In this document: piece by piece, positions 26,035 through 34,538 of the stretch
How the letters are laid out: the number at the start of each line of letters is the position of its first letter
Position numbering within the stretch: position 1 is the stretch's first letter
From: an uncultured Acidobacteriota bacterium
GTDB taxonomy: Bacteria > Acidobacteriota > Polarisedimenticolia > Polarisedimenticolales > JAIQFR01
Direction of reading: 5' to 3'
Length of the DNA stretch: 50,661 nt
Assembly: GCA_937864465.1 (NCBI GenBank)
Contig: CALMJU010000005.1
Span: forward strand, 1 to 50,661
Notes under the pieces: model-generated
What the model saw: only the letters and a program-made list of their open reading frames with translations
Database searches by the model: none
What the model was told of the DNA's origin: nothing
Program-made: the position numbers and the translations under genes

Positions 26035-27750
26035 TCAGAGCACCGTTTCTCGGAGAACTTCCTCGACCGTCGTGAGGCCGTCGCGCAGCTTCTGCAGACC
26101 CGAGGCGCGCAGCGACAGCATCCCCTCCTCGATCCCCTTGCGCCGGAGCTCCATGGCCGACGCTCCCGAGAGGATCAGCTCGCGGATCTCGTCCGTGATC
26201 TCCAGGACCTCGAACAGGCCGAGCCGGCCCCGGTACCCCGTGTTGTTGCAGTTGGGACAGCCGCGTCCCTTGTAGAGCTTGAGCTTCGGAGCCTCCTCCA
26301 TCGGGAACCCGATGTCCACGAGCGCCTGCGTCGGCATGCGGATCTCGTCCTTGCACTCCTTGCAGATCTTCCGGACGAGGCGCTGCGCGCAGATCAGGTT
26401 CACCGACGTCGCGACGAGGAACGGCTCGATCCCCATGTTCATCAGCCGGTTGATGGTCGACGGGGCGTCGTTCGTGTGCAGGGTCGAGAGGACGAGGTGT
26501 CCCGTGAGCGCCGCCTTCACGCCGATCTCGGCGGTCTCGAAGTCTCGGATCTCCCCCACCAGGATGATGTTCGGGTCCTGGCGAAGGAACGCCCGCAGCG
26601 CCGTCGCGAAGTTCAGGCCGATCTGCTCCTTCATCTGGACCTGGTTGATGCCGTGCAGGTTGAACTCGACCGGGTCCTCCGCCGTCAGGATGTTCGTCTC
26701 AGGCGTGTTGACCCGGGCGATCGAGGAGTAGAGGGTGTTCGTCTTGCCGGACCCGGTGGGGCCGGTCACGAGGACCATCCCGTACGGCTTCAGGATCGCG
26801 CGCTCGAACTTCAGGAGCGATTCCGGCTCGAATCCGAGCCTGGTCATGTCGAGCACCAGGTTGTCCTTGTCGAGCAGCCGCAGGACGATCTTTTCGCCGA
26901 AGAGCGTGGGCAGAACCGAGACGCGGTAGTCCATCTCCTTGTTCTTCCCCTGCAGCTTCATCTTGATCTTGATCCGGCCGTCCTGCGGGAGCCGCTTTTC
27001 CGAGATGTCGAGCTTCGCCATGATCTTGAGCCGGCTCGTGATCGCGTCCTTCAGCTTCAGCGGCGGGTGCATGATCTCGTAGAGCACGCCGTCGATCCGG
27101 AAGCGGACGCGGAAGTCCTTCTCGTACGGCTCGATGTGGATGTCGGACGCGCTCTTCTTGATCGAGTCCGTCAGGACGATGTTGACGAGGCGGACGACCG
27201 GCGCTTCCTCGGACGCGCTCTCGAGCTGGTGGGCGTCGAGCTCCTCCTCCTCCTCGAGGAGCTCCAGCGCTTCCGTGTCCGCCTCCGCCATCTCGTCCAT
27301 GACCTTCTTGAGCTCGATGGCGTGGGTGGAGCCGTAGTACTTCTCGATCGCCTCGCGGATCGCCATCTCGCTGGCGACCACCGGCTCGACCGTGTAGCCG
27401 GTCATGAAGCGGATGTCGTCCATGGCGAACACGTTGGTCGGGTCCGCCATCGCGATCGTCAGCGTGGCGCCCGTGCGGTTCACGGGCAGGACGAGGTACT
27501 TCTGCGCGACCTCGGAGGGGATCAGGTTGATGACCGACTCGTCGATCTCGAAGTGCCGGAGGTTGATCGAGGGGACCCCGTACTGCTCCGAGAGGAGCTG
27601 GGTGATCTCGTCCTCCTTGACGTACCCCAGCTTGACGAGGTTGTACCCGAGCTTCCCCCCGTTCTTCTTCTGGGCCTCGAGCGCCTCCTGCAGCCGCTCC
27701 TGGGTGACGAGCCCGGCTTTGAGGAGCATCTCTCCCAGCTTGACCGCCAT
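26035..27750 (-). CDS. pilB: Type IV pilus assembly ATPase PilB
   Basis: 571 aa. Residues 1-150 form an MshEN/GspE N-terminal domain (LGEMLLKAGLVTQERLQEAL, LGYVKEDEITQLLSEQYGVP). An acidic linker near 160-172 follows, then the ATPase core with Walker A VTGPTGSGKTNTL at about 328-340, Asp box TAEDPVEFNL, Walker B DPNIILVGEIRD and the His box. Four zinc-binding cysteines are Cys463, Cys466, Cys498 and Cys501. MshEN domains can bind c-di-GMP, so second-messenger control is possible. GGGAG lies 6 bases before the ATG. Confidence 0.96.
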   Translation of the reverse strand: MAVKLGEMLLKAGLVTQERLQEALEAQKKNGGKLGYNLVKLGYVKEDEITQLLSEQYGVPSINLRHFEIDESVINLIPSEVAQKYLVLPVNRTGATLTIAMADPTNVFAMDDIRFMTGYTVEPVVASEMAIREAIEKYYGSTHAIELKKVMDEMAEADTEALELLEEEEELDAHQLESASEEAPVVRLVNIVLTDSIKKSASDIHIEPYEKDFRVRFRIDGVLYEIMHPPLKLKDAITSRLKIMAKLDISEKRLPQDGRIKIKMKLQGKNKEMDYRVSVLPTLFGEKIVLRLLDKDNLVLDMTRLGFEPESLLKFERAILKPYGMVLVTGPTGSGKTNTLYSSIARVNTPETNILTAEDPVEFNLHGINQVQMKEQIGLNFATALRAFLRQDPNIILVGEIRDFETAEIGVKAALTGHLVLSTLHTNDAPSTINRLMNMGIEPFLVATSVNLICAQRLVRKICKECKDEIRMPTQALVDIGFPMEEAPKLKLYKGRGCPNCNNTGYRGRLGLFEVLEITDEIRELILSGASAMELRRKGIEEGMLSLRASGLQKLRDGLTTVEEVLRETVL

Positions 27751-27871
27751 CGAAGCTCCCTGGCCGTGCAGCCCGCGATCAAACTCCGCCCGCGGCGCAT
27801 CGGTATAGTGCGTTAACTGACTAGGCTATAATGCAGTTAGACATCCCCGCTTTGCCGATCACGCAGATGCG

Positions 27872-27900
27872 AATGTAGCTCCCGTGAAAATAATTGTCAA
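27872..27900 (-). promoter_or_regulatory. Sigma-70 type promoter for pilB-pilT-pilC
   Basis: On the minus strand TTGACA, a 17-base spacer, then TACATT. The -35 is a perfect match and the -10 matches 4 of 6. The predicted start is near 27865, giving a leader of about 115 nt before the pilB ATG. The -35 hexamer lies inside a perfect inverted repeat (27892-27922). Confidence 0.65.
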
Positions 27901-27922
27901 GGAAGGCCGCGAACTGACAATT
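27892..27922. repeat. Perfect 8-bp inverted repeat over the pilB -35 element, possible operator
   Basis: AATTGTCA at 27892-27899 and TGACAATT at 27915-27922, with a 15-base spacer. Centre-to-centre distance is 23 bases, about two helical turns. The stretch is unusually AT-rich for this genome. One half-site covers the -35 hexamer of the proposed promoter, as expected for a dimeric regulator site. Confidence 0.45.
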
Positions 27923-28039
27923 TCCAACACTCCGAGGCCCGAGGCGGCGGACTTTTCGGCCTATTCCGGGATTCGACCGTCGACGAAGCCCTCGCCGTGC
28001 CGCGAGGTCCGGAGGAAACGGGACCGGACAGTAGCGGGG

Positions 28040-29392
28040 CTAGGGTTTCTTCGCCCCGGGAGCGAACCGCGCCATGAAATGGGTCGAGAGGCGGCCTCGG
28101 ACGAAGTCCTCGTCCGTCAGGATGCGCTGGTGCATCGGCACGCTCGTCCGGATCCCCTCGACGACGAACGACTCGAGGGCCCGGCGCATCCGGAGGATCG
28201 CCTCCCCCCGCGTGTTCCCGTGCGCGATCACCTTCGCGATCATCGAGTCGTAATGCGGCGGGACGACGCACTCCGCGTAGCAGGCGGTGTCGACCCGGAT
28301 TCCGGGCCCTCCCGGCAGATGGAACGCCCGGATCTTCCCCGGGCTCGGAGTGAAGCGCTCGGGGTCCTCCGCGTTGATCCGGCACTCGATCGCGTGGCCC
28401 GAGACGACGACCTCGTCCTGCGTGAACGAGATCGGCTCTCCCGCGGCCACCCGGATCTGCTCCTTGATCAGGTCGATGCCGGTGACCATCTCCGTCACCG
28501 GGTGCTCGACCTGGATGCGCGTGTTCATCTCGATGAAGTAGAAATCGCCCTTCGAGTCGAGGAGGAACTCGACCGTGCCCGCGTTCACGTACTCGGCCGC
28601 CCGCGCCGCCTGCAGGGCCGCGGCGGCCATCCGCGCGCGAAGAGCCCCGTCCAGGGCCGTCGAGGGGGACTCCTCGAGCAGCTTCTGGTGCCTCCGCTGC
28701 ACCGAGCACTCCCTCTCGAAGAAGTGGAGGAGGTTGCCCTGCGCGTCGCCCAGGATCTGGAACTCGATGTGGCGAGGCTCGACGATGTACTTCTCCAGGT
28801 ACACGTCCGGAACGCCGAACGCGGCTCCGGCCTCCGTCATCGCGGCCTCGAGCAGCTTTCCCATCTCCTCGATCGAGGAGACGATCCTCATCCCGCGGCC
28901 CCCGCCGCCGGCGGCCGCCTTGATCAGGACCGGGTAGCCGATCTCCTCGGCCAGCTCGAGGGCGTGCTCCTCGTCCCGCAGGAGGCCGTCGCTGCCCGGA
29001 AGGACCGGGACCCCGGCCTCGATCATCGTCCGCCGCGCCTCCGCCTTGTCCCCCATCCTCCGGATCACGTCGGGGCCCGGACCGATGAACGTCAGGCCGC
29101 ACTCCCTGCACACCTCCGCGAAGTGCGCGTTCTCGGCAAGGAAGCCGTAACCGGGGTGGATCGCCTCGGCCCCCGTGATCTCCGCGGCGGAGATGACGGC
29201 CTGCACGTTGAGATAGGAATCCTTGTTCTGCGGCGGCCCGATGCAGACGTCCTCGTCGGCGAAGCGCACGTGGAGCGAGTCGGAGTCGGCCGTCGAGTGC
29301 ACGGCGACGGTCCGGATCCCGAGCTCGCGGCACGCCCAGATGATCCGGAGGGCGATCTCTCCGCGGTTCGCGATTAGGATCTTTCGGAACAC
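28040..29392 (-). CDS. accC: Acetyl-CoA carboxylase, biotin carboxylase subunit
   Basis: 450 aa from a GTG ([16 protein letters not shown]), the usual AccC length. It carboxylates biotin on BCCP using ATP and bicarbonate, the first half-reaction of acetyl-CoA carboxylase. ATP-grasp motifs: [11 protein letters not shown] loop, [42 protein letters not shown] with the catalytic Glu/Asn/Arg set, and the [11 protein letters not shown]-terminal block. It follows accB by 10 bases. Embedding in the pilus region, followed by a 289-base gap before pilB, is conserved-looking but functionally unrelated to pili as far as I can tell. Confidence 0.97.
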   Translation of the reverse strand: MFRKILIANRGEIALRIIWACRELGIRTVAVHSTADSDSLHVRFADEDVCIGPPQNKDSYLNVQAVISAAEITGAEAIHPGYGFLAENAHFAEVCRECGLTFIGPGPDVIRRMGDKAEARRTMIEAGVPVLPGSDGLLRDEEHALELAEEIGYPVLIKAAAGGGGRGMRIVSSIEEMGKLLEAAMTEAGAAFGVPDVYLEKYIVEPRHIEFQILGDAQGNLLHFFERECSVQRRHQKLLEESPSTALDGALRARMAAAALQAARAAEYVNAGTVEFLLDSKGDFYFIEMNTRIQVEHPVTEMVTGIDLIKEQIRVAAGEPISFTQDEVVVSGHAIECRINAEDPERFTPSPGKIRAFHLPGGPGIRVDTACYAECVVPPHYDSMIAKVIAHGNTRGEAILRMRRALESFVVEGIRTSVPMHQRILTDEDFVRGRLSTHFMARFAPGAKKP

Positions 29393-29402
29393 GGCGCCTC
29401 GC

Positions 29403-29873
29403 TCAGGCCATCGGACGAAGCTTGAAGAGCGTCTCGCCGTACTCGACCGGCTGGCCATTGGCCACGACGACCTCGACGACCTCGGCGTCCATCTCGCACT
29501 CGATCTCGTTCATCAGCTTCATCGCTTCCACGATGCAGAGGACCTGCCCCTTCGCCACGCGGCTCCCCACCTCGACGAACGGCGGGGCACCCGGGCTCGG
29601 CGCCCGGTAGAAGGTCCCGACGATCGGCGACGAGACCAGGGCCAGGCCGTCGTCCGCCGGGGCCGCCGGGGCGGGCGCGGCAACCGGCGCCGCCGCGGAG
29701 GGCGGCTCCGACCCGTCCCGCGCCTGCGACGGCAGAGACGGCGAGGCGATCACGAGGGGCGCCGCCGCGCCCTTGACGAGACGGAGCTTGAACCCCTCCC
29801 GCTCCAGCTCGAAGGTCGTGAAGCTACTCCTGGAGATGATCTCGATCAGGTCTCGGAGCTCTTTCGGTTCCAC
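29403..29873 (-). CDS. accB: Acetyl-CoA carboxylase, biotin carboxyl carrier protein
   Basis: 156 aa. N-terminal helix, an Ala/Pro-rich mobile linker at about 50-75, then the biotinyl domain with the [20 protein letters not shown] thumb region and the biotin-accepting Lys119 in EAMKLMNE. The start is GTG ([13 protein letters not shown]). It is the partner of AccC; accA and accD are not in the window. A 123-base gap upstream is likely to hold the promoter, but no strong hexamer pair is visible there. Confidence 0.97.
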   Translation of the reverse strand: MEPKELRDLIEIISRSSFTTFELEREGFKLRLVKGAAAPLVIASPSLPSQARDGSEPPSAAAPVAAPAPAAPADDGLALVSSPIVGTFYRAPSPGAPPFVEVGSRVAKGQVLCIVEAMKLMNEIECEMDAEVVEVVVANGQPVEYGETLFKLRPMA

Positions 29874-29996
29874 GCCTGGGGTACCTCGATTGGAACGATC
29901 GAAGGCAGGAGCCTACCACCGCCGGTGGCGGAGAGTCGAGCCGCGGGCGTTGTGCACGGGGAACCGGAGCGAAATTAGGGCAAAACGGAGAGATCC

Positions 29997-30356
29997 TCAG
30001 GTCTCGAGCTCGGGCCGGACCCGGGAGGCAGCCTTCCGGAGCTCGAACCTCGCCCGCCCGAGGCTCCCCCCGGGGGCCAGGACGACGAGGAGCCCGTACT
30101 CGCGGGTGACCAGCCGGAGCAGGACGACCCCTTGCTCCGAGGTCATGATCAGCTCCACCGGCTCCCCGAGGCCCGTCTCGGCGTTCGCGAGGCGCGCGCG
30201 GCGCTCCAGGTCGGTCCAGCAGGCCGCGACGAGATCCCATCCCGGCCCGGACGACTCTCCCGCCGAGGAGACGATCACCCCGTCCATCCCCACGAGGAGC
30301 GCGACCCGCGCACCGCCGACGGTCTCGACCAAGGACGCGAGAGCTTCATCGAGCAC
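29997..30356 (-). CDS. Roadblock/LC7 domain protein (MglB-like fold)
   Basis: 119 aa. The pattern LDEALASLVETVGGARVALLVGMDGVIVSSAGE and the later ELIMTSEQGVVLLRLVTREYGLLVVLAPGGSLG fits the Roadblock/LC7 fold: alpha helix, beta-strand pair, helix, then beta strands. Bacterial members such as MglB act on small Ras-like GTPases that set pilus polarity. No mglA-type GTPase gene is in this window. It overlaps the upstream TPR gene by 11 bases, so the two are coupled. A role in pilus regulation is inferred from position between pilQ and accB. Confidence 0.75.
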   Translation of the reverse strand: MLDEALASLVETVGGARVALLVGMDGVIVSSAGESSGPGWDLVAACWTDLERRARLANAETGLGEPVELIMTSEQGVVLLRLVTREYGLLVVLAPGGSLGRARFELRKAASRVRPELET

Positions 30357-30708
30357 CGGTCACCCCCCGTGATTCCCGGACCCGCGCCAGGAAGGCCTCG
30401 AGCCGCCGGCGAACGCGCCGCGTCTCCCCGGCCTCACCGCCGCCGAGCGCCGCCTGAAACCGCCCCCGGATCTCCGATGCCCTCGCCGGTCGCGGCGGGG
30501 CCAACGGCTCCTCCTCCCGCTCGGCGAGGCCGGTCCCGCGGAGATCGCCCAGTTCCTCGAGCAGGAGCCTCGCCTCCGGGTCGTCCGGACTCTCGGCGAG
30601 GATCGCCCGCAGGATGGCGCGGGCGACGTCCGCGTCCCCCTGAGAGGCTCGAAGCCTCGCGTGGGTCACCGTCGCCAGCCGCGACTCACCGCCTCCGCGC
30701 TCTCTCAC
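30346..30708 (-). CDS. Short TPR-like protein coupled to Roadblock protein
   Basis: 120 aa, GTG start. A helical pair RLATVTHARLRASQGDADVARAIL / RAILAESPDDPEARLLLEEL reads as about one and a half tetratricopeptide repeats. A charged Pro/Arg-rich stretch and a C-terminal helix follow. There is no catalytic motif. The overlap with the Roadblock gene suggests a scaffold or partner protein. Its start sits just after a pair of strong palindromes that separate it from the pil genes. Confidence 0.6.
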   Translation of the reverse strand: MRERGGGESRLATVTHARLRASQGDADVARAILRAILAESPDDPEARLLLEELGDLRGTGLAEREEEPLAPPRPARASEIRGRFQAALGGGEAGETRRVRRRLEAFLARVRESRGVTGAR

Positions 30709-30739
30709 GTCACCGGCTCGACGCGGGCGCCCCCCGGAC

Positions 30740-30788
30740 GGGCGCTCTCCCTCCGGAGAGCGCCCGCGGGGACCCCGGGGTCCCCGCG
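30740..30788 (-). terminator. Tandem perfect hairpins after the pilMNOPQ-lipoprotein operon
   Basis: Hairpin one has an 11-bp stem and 4-base loop at 30740-30765. Hairpin two is a 24-bp perfect palindrome at 30765-30788 that begins where the first ends. Both lie within the 86 bases between the lipoprotein stop and the TPR gene. There is no T run, so they may act as a U-less terminator, processing signal or protein-binding site. Confidence 0.5.
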
Positions 30789-30794
30789 CGCGAT

Positions 30795-31328
30795 CTACAG
30801 GACGCTACAGCTCTCCACCGAGAGCGTGGCCCCGCCCGGAGGCCCCGGCAGCGACTCGACGGCCGTGCCGTCTACGAGCTTCCCCCGGAACGTGACCATG
30901 AGGTTCGCGCTGTGACCGGCCCGGTCCGCGGTCATGTCCCCGTACCGGATCGGCAGGAACGATACCGTGCCCTGGGCATCGCACGGGATCAACCCCGCCG
31001 CGCTCATCTCGATCGGCCCCACCACCAGGCCGTCGTCCCAGCTGTAGGTCACGGACACGCTGTCGATCACGGCGTCGGACATCGGGGACTCCGCGAGCTC
31101 CGACTTCGGGAGGCTCACGAGCGTCACCGACACGCCGGTCGGCAGCTGGAACACGCAGACTCCTTCCTCGTTCGTCGTCGTGATGGGCGGGATCGGTGGA
31201 AACGTCCCGATCACGAGCACGACGTTGGCGCTGTCGCCGTCATCCACCGTGCCTTCGGCGCAGGCCTGCAGCGCCAGGACGAGCCCGACCGCAAGAAGAG
31301 CCCGGAGGATTCGGTTCGTTCCGCGCAT
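30795..31328 (-). CDS. Predicted outer-envelope lipoprotein of unknown function
   Basis: 177 aa. Signal peptide of 22 residues with the lipobox LQAC, so Cys23 is the likely lipidated residue. The mature part is beta-rich, has three cysteines besides Cys23, and contains a Pro-rich FPPIPPI patch; no known domain is recognised. It directly follows pilQ (13-base gap) and is transcribed with it. This suggests a pilotin-like or secretin-associated role, though it has none of the TPR repeats of PilF/PilW. Function is inferred from position only. Confidence 0.65.
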   Translation of the reverse strand: MRGTNRILRALLAVGLVLALQACAEGTVDDGDSANVVLVIGTFPPIPPITTTNEEGVCVFQLPTGVSVTLVSLPKSELAESPMSDAVIDSVSVTYSWDDGLVVGPIEMSAAGLIPCDAQGTVSFLPIRYGDMTADRAGHSANLMVTFRGKLVDGTAVESLPGPPGGATLSVESCSVL

Positions 31329-31341
31329 GGTCAGACCTCCG

Positions 31342-33294
31342 CTACCCGACCTTCAGAATCTTGGGGGTGAGGAAAATCAGGAGCTCCCGGTTCTCGTTCG
31401 TGATGTTCCGGGTCTTGAACAGCCAGCCGAACACCGGGATCTTCCGGAACCAGGGCACGCCCTGCTCGCTCGACGCCTCGTTGACCGTGAAGATGCCGCC
31501 GATCACGGTCGTGCCCCCGTCCGCGATCAGGATCTTGGTCTGCGCCCGCTGCGTGTTCACCGCGGGGACGTCTCCCACGCGGTTCGAGAAGTCCGGCGAG
31601 TTGTTCTCCAGCTCGACGTCCAGGATGATGGTCCCCTCCGCCGTGATCTGCGGGGTAACCCCCAGCCGGAGCGACGCCGACACGAACTCCACGTTGATCT
31701 CGGTCGCCGTCGTGTTCACGACGGGGATGCGCACGCCCTGCTCGATCTCGGCCCGCTCGTTGTTCTGCGTGGCGATCTTCGGCGAGGAGAGGATCCTCCC
31801 CCGGCCGTCCGTCTCGAGCGCGTTCAGCGCGAGGTCGAGCGTGAACGAATCGATCACGTTCCCGAACTTGAACGCGAGGTTGCTCGCCCCGCCGCTCCCG
31901 GGAAGGTTCAGCCCGTACTTCACGGAAGCGTTGTGCGGGAACGCCAGCGAGGTGGACGTCCCGCGCGAGGCGTCGGCGATCGCCGAGAAGCCCCACGTCA
32001 CGCCGAAGTCCTGGACGAACTCCCTCGAGGTCTCGATGATACGGGCCTCGATCATGACCTGCGGCGTCTCGGAGTCGAGCGTCGAGATCAGGACGTCGAC
32101 CGGCTCGACCCGCTTCGGAATGTCGCTGATGATCAGCGTGTTCGTCCGGTCGTCGACGATCACCTTCCCGCGCGCGGACAGCACGCCGCCGTCGCGGATG
32201 ACCCGCTCGACGTCCTTCGCCTTCGCGTACGAGAGGGTCCTCGTGATCGTCGTCGGCTCGACCTCCAGCTCCTTCGCCTCCTTGAGCTGCTTCCTCGCCG
32301 CCGCCTCCGACGCGAGCTTCTGCGTCGAGGCGATCCGGATCACATTGTCCTCCATCACCTTGTCCAGGCCGTTGTTCTTGAGGATGATGTCCAGCGCCTG
32401 GTCCCAGGGCGTGTTGTCGAGGACGATCGTGACGCGCCCGTCCACGCTGGGATCGAGCACGAAGTTCAGTCCCGAGATCTCGTGGAAGAGCCGGAACACC
32501 TGCTTCACGTCGGCGTCCACGAGGTTGAGGGACAGTCGCTTCCCCGTGTACTGTCTCTCGTCGACGGCGATCGTCTTCGTCTCGAACGACGTCGCGGGCG
32601 GCGGAACCCGGGCCGGCGGCGGCGGCGGCGCGGGGGCTTCCTCCGGCTCCGCCGACTCGTACACCGGAGTGGCGCGGAGCAGCAGATCGAGCGACTCGGC
32701 CGGCACCGTGCGCGCGGGAGCCTCGGCGACCGCAGCCGCCGGGGGATCCGCGGGCTCGGCCACCGCCTCGGCCACCTCCGCCGTCGCCTCGGCCGCCTCG
32801 GCCGCCGGGACGGGAGCAGCCTCCTCTGGAGGCGCCGGGGGCGCGGGAGCCTCTGCGACCGGCGCGGCCGGCTCGGCGGGGATGCCGCCGAACGCAACCA
32901 CGAGGTCCTTGCCCCGCTCCTCGATCCGGTACGGGACCGCGCCCTCGAGGTCGAACACGACCCTCGAGACCGGATCCGGCTCCACCCGGTACTGGCCCAC
33001 GCGGATCCGCTCGACTCCTCCGGTTCCCACCGGAACCTGGCGCGTCTGCACCCGGCTGTTCACGCCGGGCAGGTCGAGCACCAGCCGCCGGGGGGAATCG
33101 AGCTCGAGAGTCTCGTAGCGCAGCGCCCCGTCGCCGGAGATCGTGACGACGGGATTCCCTTGGGCGTCGGAAGAAACCGTCACGGCCATCAGGTCTCGTG
33201 CCGCCCCGGCGTCCGACGAGGCCCAGGGGGATCCCACGGCGGCCGACGCGACGAGCGCCAGGGCCGCGAGGATCGACATGCCGTGCTTACTCAT
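31342..33294 (-). CDS. pilQ: Type IV pilus secretin PilQ
   Basis: 650 aa. After a signal peptide (about residues 1-25) comes an AMIN domain at about 36-135, which binds peptidoglycan. A long Ala/Pro/Glu low-complexity linker covers about 138-245. Then come the N0/STN domain (RLSLNLVDADVKQVFRLFHE), the N1 secretin_N domain (TLSYAKAKDVERVI) and the beta-barrel secretin domain (VMIEARIIETSREFVQDFGV through LLIFLTPKIL). It forms the outer-membrane pore for the pilus. Only one AMIN domain is seen. The start overlaps the pilP stop by 8 bases. Confidence 0.95.
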   Translation of the reverse strand: MSKHGMSILAALALVASAAVGSPWASSDAGAARDLMAVTVSSDAQGNPVVTISGDGALRYETLELDSPRRLVLDLPGVNSRVQTRQVPVGTGGVERIRVGQYRVEPDPVSRVVFDLEGAVPYRIEERGKDLVVAFGGIPAEPAAPVAEAPAPPAPPEEAAPVPAAEAAEATAEVAEAVAEPADPPAAAVAEAPARTVPAESLDLLLRATPVYESAEPEEAPAPPPPPARVPPPATSFETKTIAVDERQYTGKRLSLNLVDADVKQVFRLFHEISGLNFVLDPSVDGRVTIVLDNTPWDQALDIILKNNGLDKVMEDNVIRIASTQKLASEAAARKQLKEAKELEVEPTTITRTLSYAKAKDVERVIRDGGVLSARGKVIVDDRTNTLIISDIPKRVEPVDVLISTLDSETPQVMIEARIIETSREFVQDFGVTWGFSAIADASRGTSTSLAFPHNASVKYGLNLPGSGGASNLAFKFGNVIDSFTLDLALNALETDGRGRILSSPKIATQNNERAEIEQGVRIPVVNTTATEINVEFVSASLRLGVTPQITAEGTIILDVELENNSPDFSNRVGDVPAVNTQRAQTKILIADGGTTVIGGIFTVNEASSEQGVPWFRKIPVFGWLFKTRNITNENRELLIFLTPKILKVG

Positions 33295-33862
33295 TGGCCT
33301 TATCCTCCTCCAGCGGGACCAGCCTCTTGACGACGTCCCGATAGGGCTTGATCAGCCGGGGGTCGTCAACCTGCTGGCGGAAGGTGACGTTTCCGGCCTT
33401 CGGATCCACCGAGATCAGGGTCGCGTCGTACACCTCGTCGCCGACCCTGAGGAAGTACCCCTTGTTGTCCGAGCCCATGAAGAGCGAAACGTCGCCCCCC
33501 GACGGGTCGCGCACGATCCCCACCAACGAGATCTCCGAGACGAGCATCCCCGCCACGCCCTTCGGCCTGGGCCCCTTCCGGCGCACCGTGAGCTCCTCGT
33601 AGAGCGAGCGGAACGGGTCGCGACGGCCGCCGGGGTCGTACGAGAATCGCTGGCCGCTCAGGATCTCCTCCTGCTGGCGCAGGATCGTCTCGACGGTCTT
33701 CTCCCCTTCCTGCATGGCCTTCTGGGCGCTCTTCTGCGCCTCGGAGGGGGCCGCCGTCCCGGCCCCCGCGGGCCGCTCCTGCGGGAACGCGGGGGCGGAC
33801 GCCGCGACCAGGAGCGTCAGCGCCGCAGCCGCCACGATCCAGACCCATTGCCGACGGCTCAT
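33287..33862 (-). CDS. pilP: Pilus assembly lipoprotein-like PilP
   Basis: 191 aa. N-terminal hydrophobic signal (residues 6-26) without an obvious lipobox cysteine, unlike the classical PilP lipoprotein. The PilP core begins at YDPGGRRDPFRSL and continues with LVSEISLVGIV and YFLRVGDEVYDATLISVD, the beta-sandwich that binds the PilQ N0 domain. A helical linker lies between signal and core. The start overlaps the pilO stop (ATGA). Confidence 0.9.
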   Translation of the reverse strand: MSRRQWVWIVAAAALTLLVAASAPAFPQERPAGAGTAAPSEAQKSAQKAMQEGEKTVETILRQQEEILSGQRFSYDPGGRRDPFRSLYEELTVRRKGPRPKGVAGMLVSEISLVGIVRDPSGGDVSLFMGSDNKGYFLRVGDEVYDATLISVDPKAGNVTFRQQVDDPRLIKPYRDVVKRLVPLEEDKANE

Positions 33863-34440
33863 GGCTTGCCCTCCTCGGCCCTCTCGCCCGCGCGCTCCTC
33901 GTAGACGAACGTCGTGGCGGTGAAGCTGGCCGAGATCGACCGGTCGCCTCCCTTGCGGAGCGCGGCCAGCCTCAGGTTGTCCACGTTGATGATCCGGGAG
34001 TACTTGCTCACCCGATCGAGGAAAACCCCGAGATCGTGGTAGCGGCCCGTCACGTCCATGTCGATCGGGAACACCTTGTAGAAGTCCACGGGCTTCAGCT
34101 CGCCCGGGGCGAACGACTTGAGGTCGAGGTTCGACTGGTCGGTCATGTTCTTGATCCACCGAAGGAGGTCGCCCGTCTCGGGACCCGTCGGGAGGATCTG
34201 CTGGATGTCCCCCAGCTTCCGCTGCAGGTTCCCGATCTCCCGCTCGAACTCCGGGAGCTTCTGCTCGATCGCCTGGCCCTCCCGGATCTGCCGCTCCTTC
34301 TCGGTGTACTCCGACCGGTAGCGCGCGATCTGCGCGCCCATCCCTTGGATCCCGGGCCACAGCCAATAGGCGACGCCGACCAGAAGGGCCGCGAGAACGA
34401 CCATCGTGAGGACCTGTGCGTAGAACGGCAGTCTTTGCAT
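33859..34440 (-). CDS. pilO: Type IV pilus alignment protein PilO
   Basis: 193 aa. One transmembrane helix at about residues 8-30, a coiled-coil stretch at 40-85 (SEYTEKERQIREGQAIEQKL) and a ferredoxin-like C-terminal domain (PVDFYKVFPIDMDVTGRYHD). It pairs with PilN in the inner-membrane alignment subcomplex. A 98-base gap separates it from pilN, which is long for this operon, yet the order MNOPQ is kept. Confidence 0.93.
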   Translation of the reverse strand: MQRLPFYAQVLTMVVLAALLVGVAYWLWPGIQGMGAQIARYRSEYTEKERQIREGQAIEQKLPEFEREIGNLQRKLGDIQQILPTGPETGDLLRWIKNMTDQSNLDLKSFAPGELKPVDFYKVFPIDMDVTGRYHDLGVFLDRVSKYSRIINVDNLRLAALRKGGDRSISASFTATTFVYEERAGERAEEGKP

Positions 34441-34538
34441 CGCTTCGACTCCCCGTTACAGCCTCGCCGGTGAACCCCCGCCGCGCGCCGCGCCCGGAGC
34501 CCGGGGGCCCCGTCCCGGCGCCCGGCCACGGTCGATCC

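Noticed and set aside
27770-27795. 16S rRNA-like GAGTTTGATC on the minus strand
   Set aside because: The match to the 16S 5' primer region is only ten bases and no further rRNA sequence follows.
30795-31328. PilF/PilW-type pilotin identity for the lipoprotein
   Set aside because: It is a lipoprotein next to pilQ, but it has no TPR repeats and looks beta-rich.
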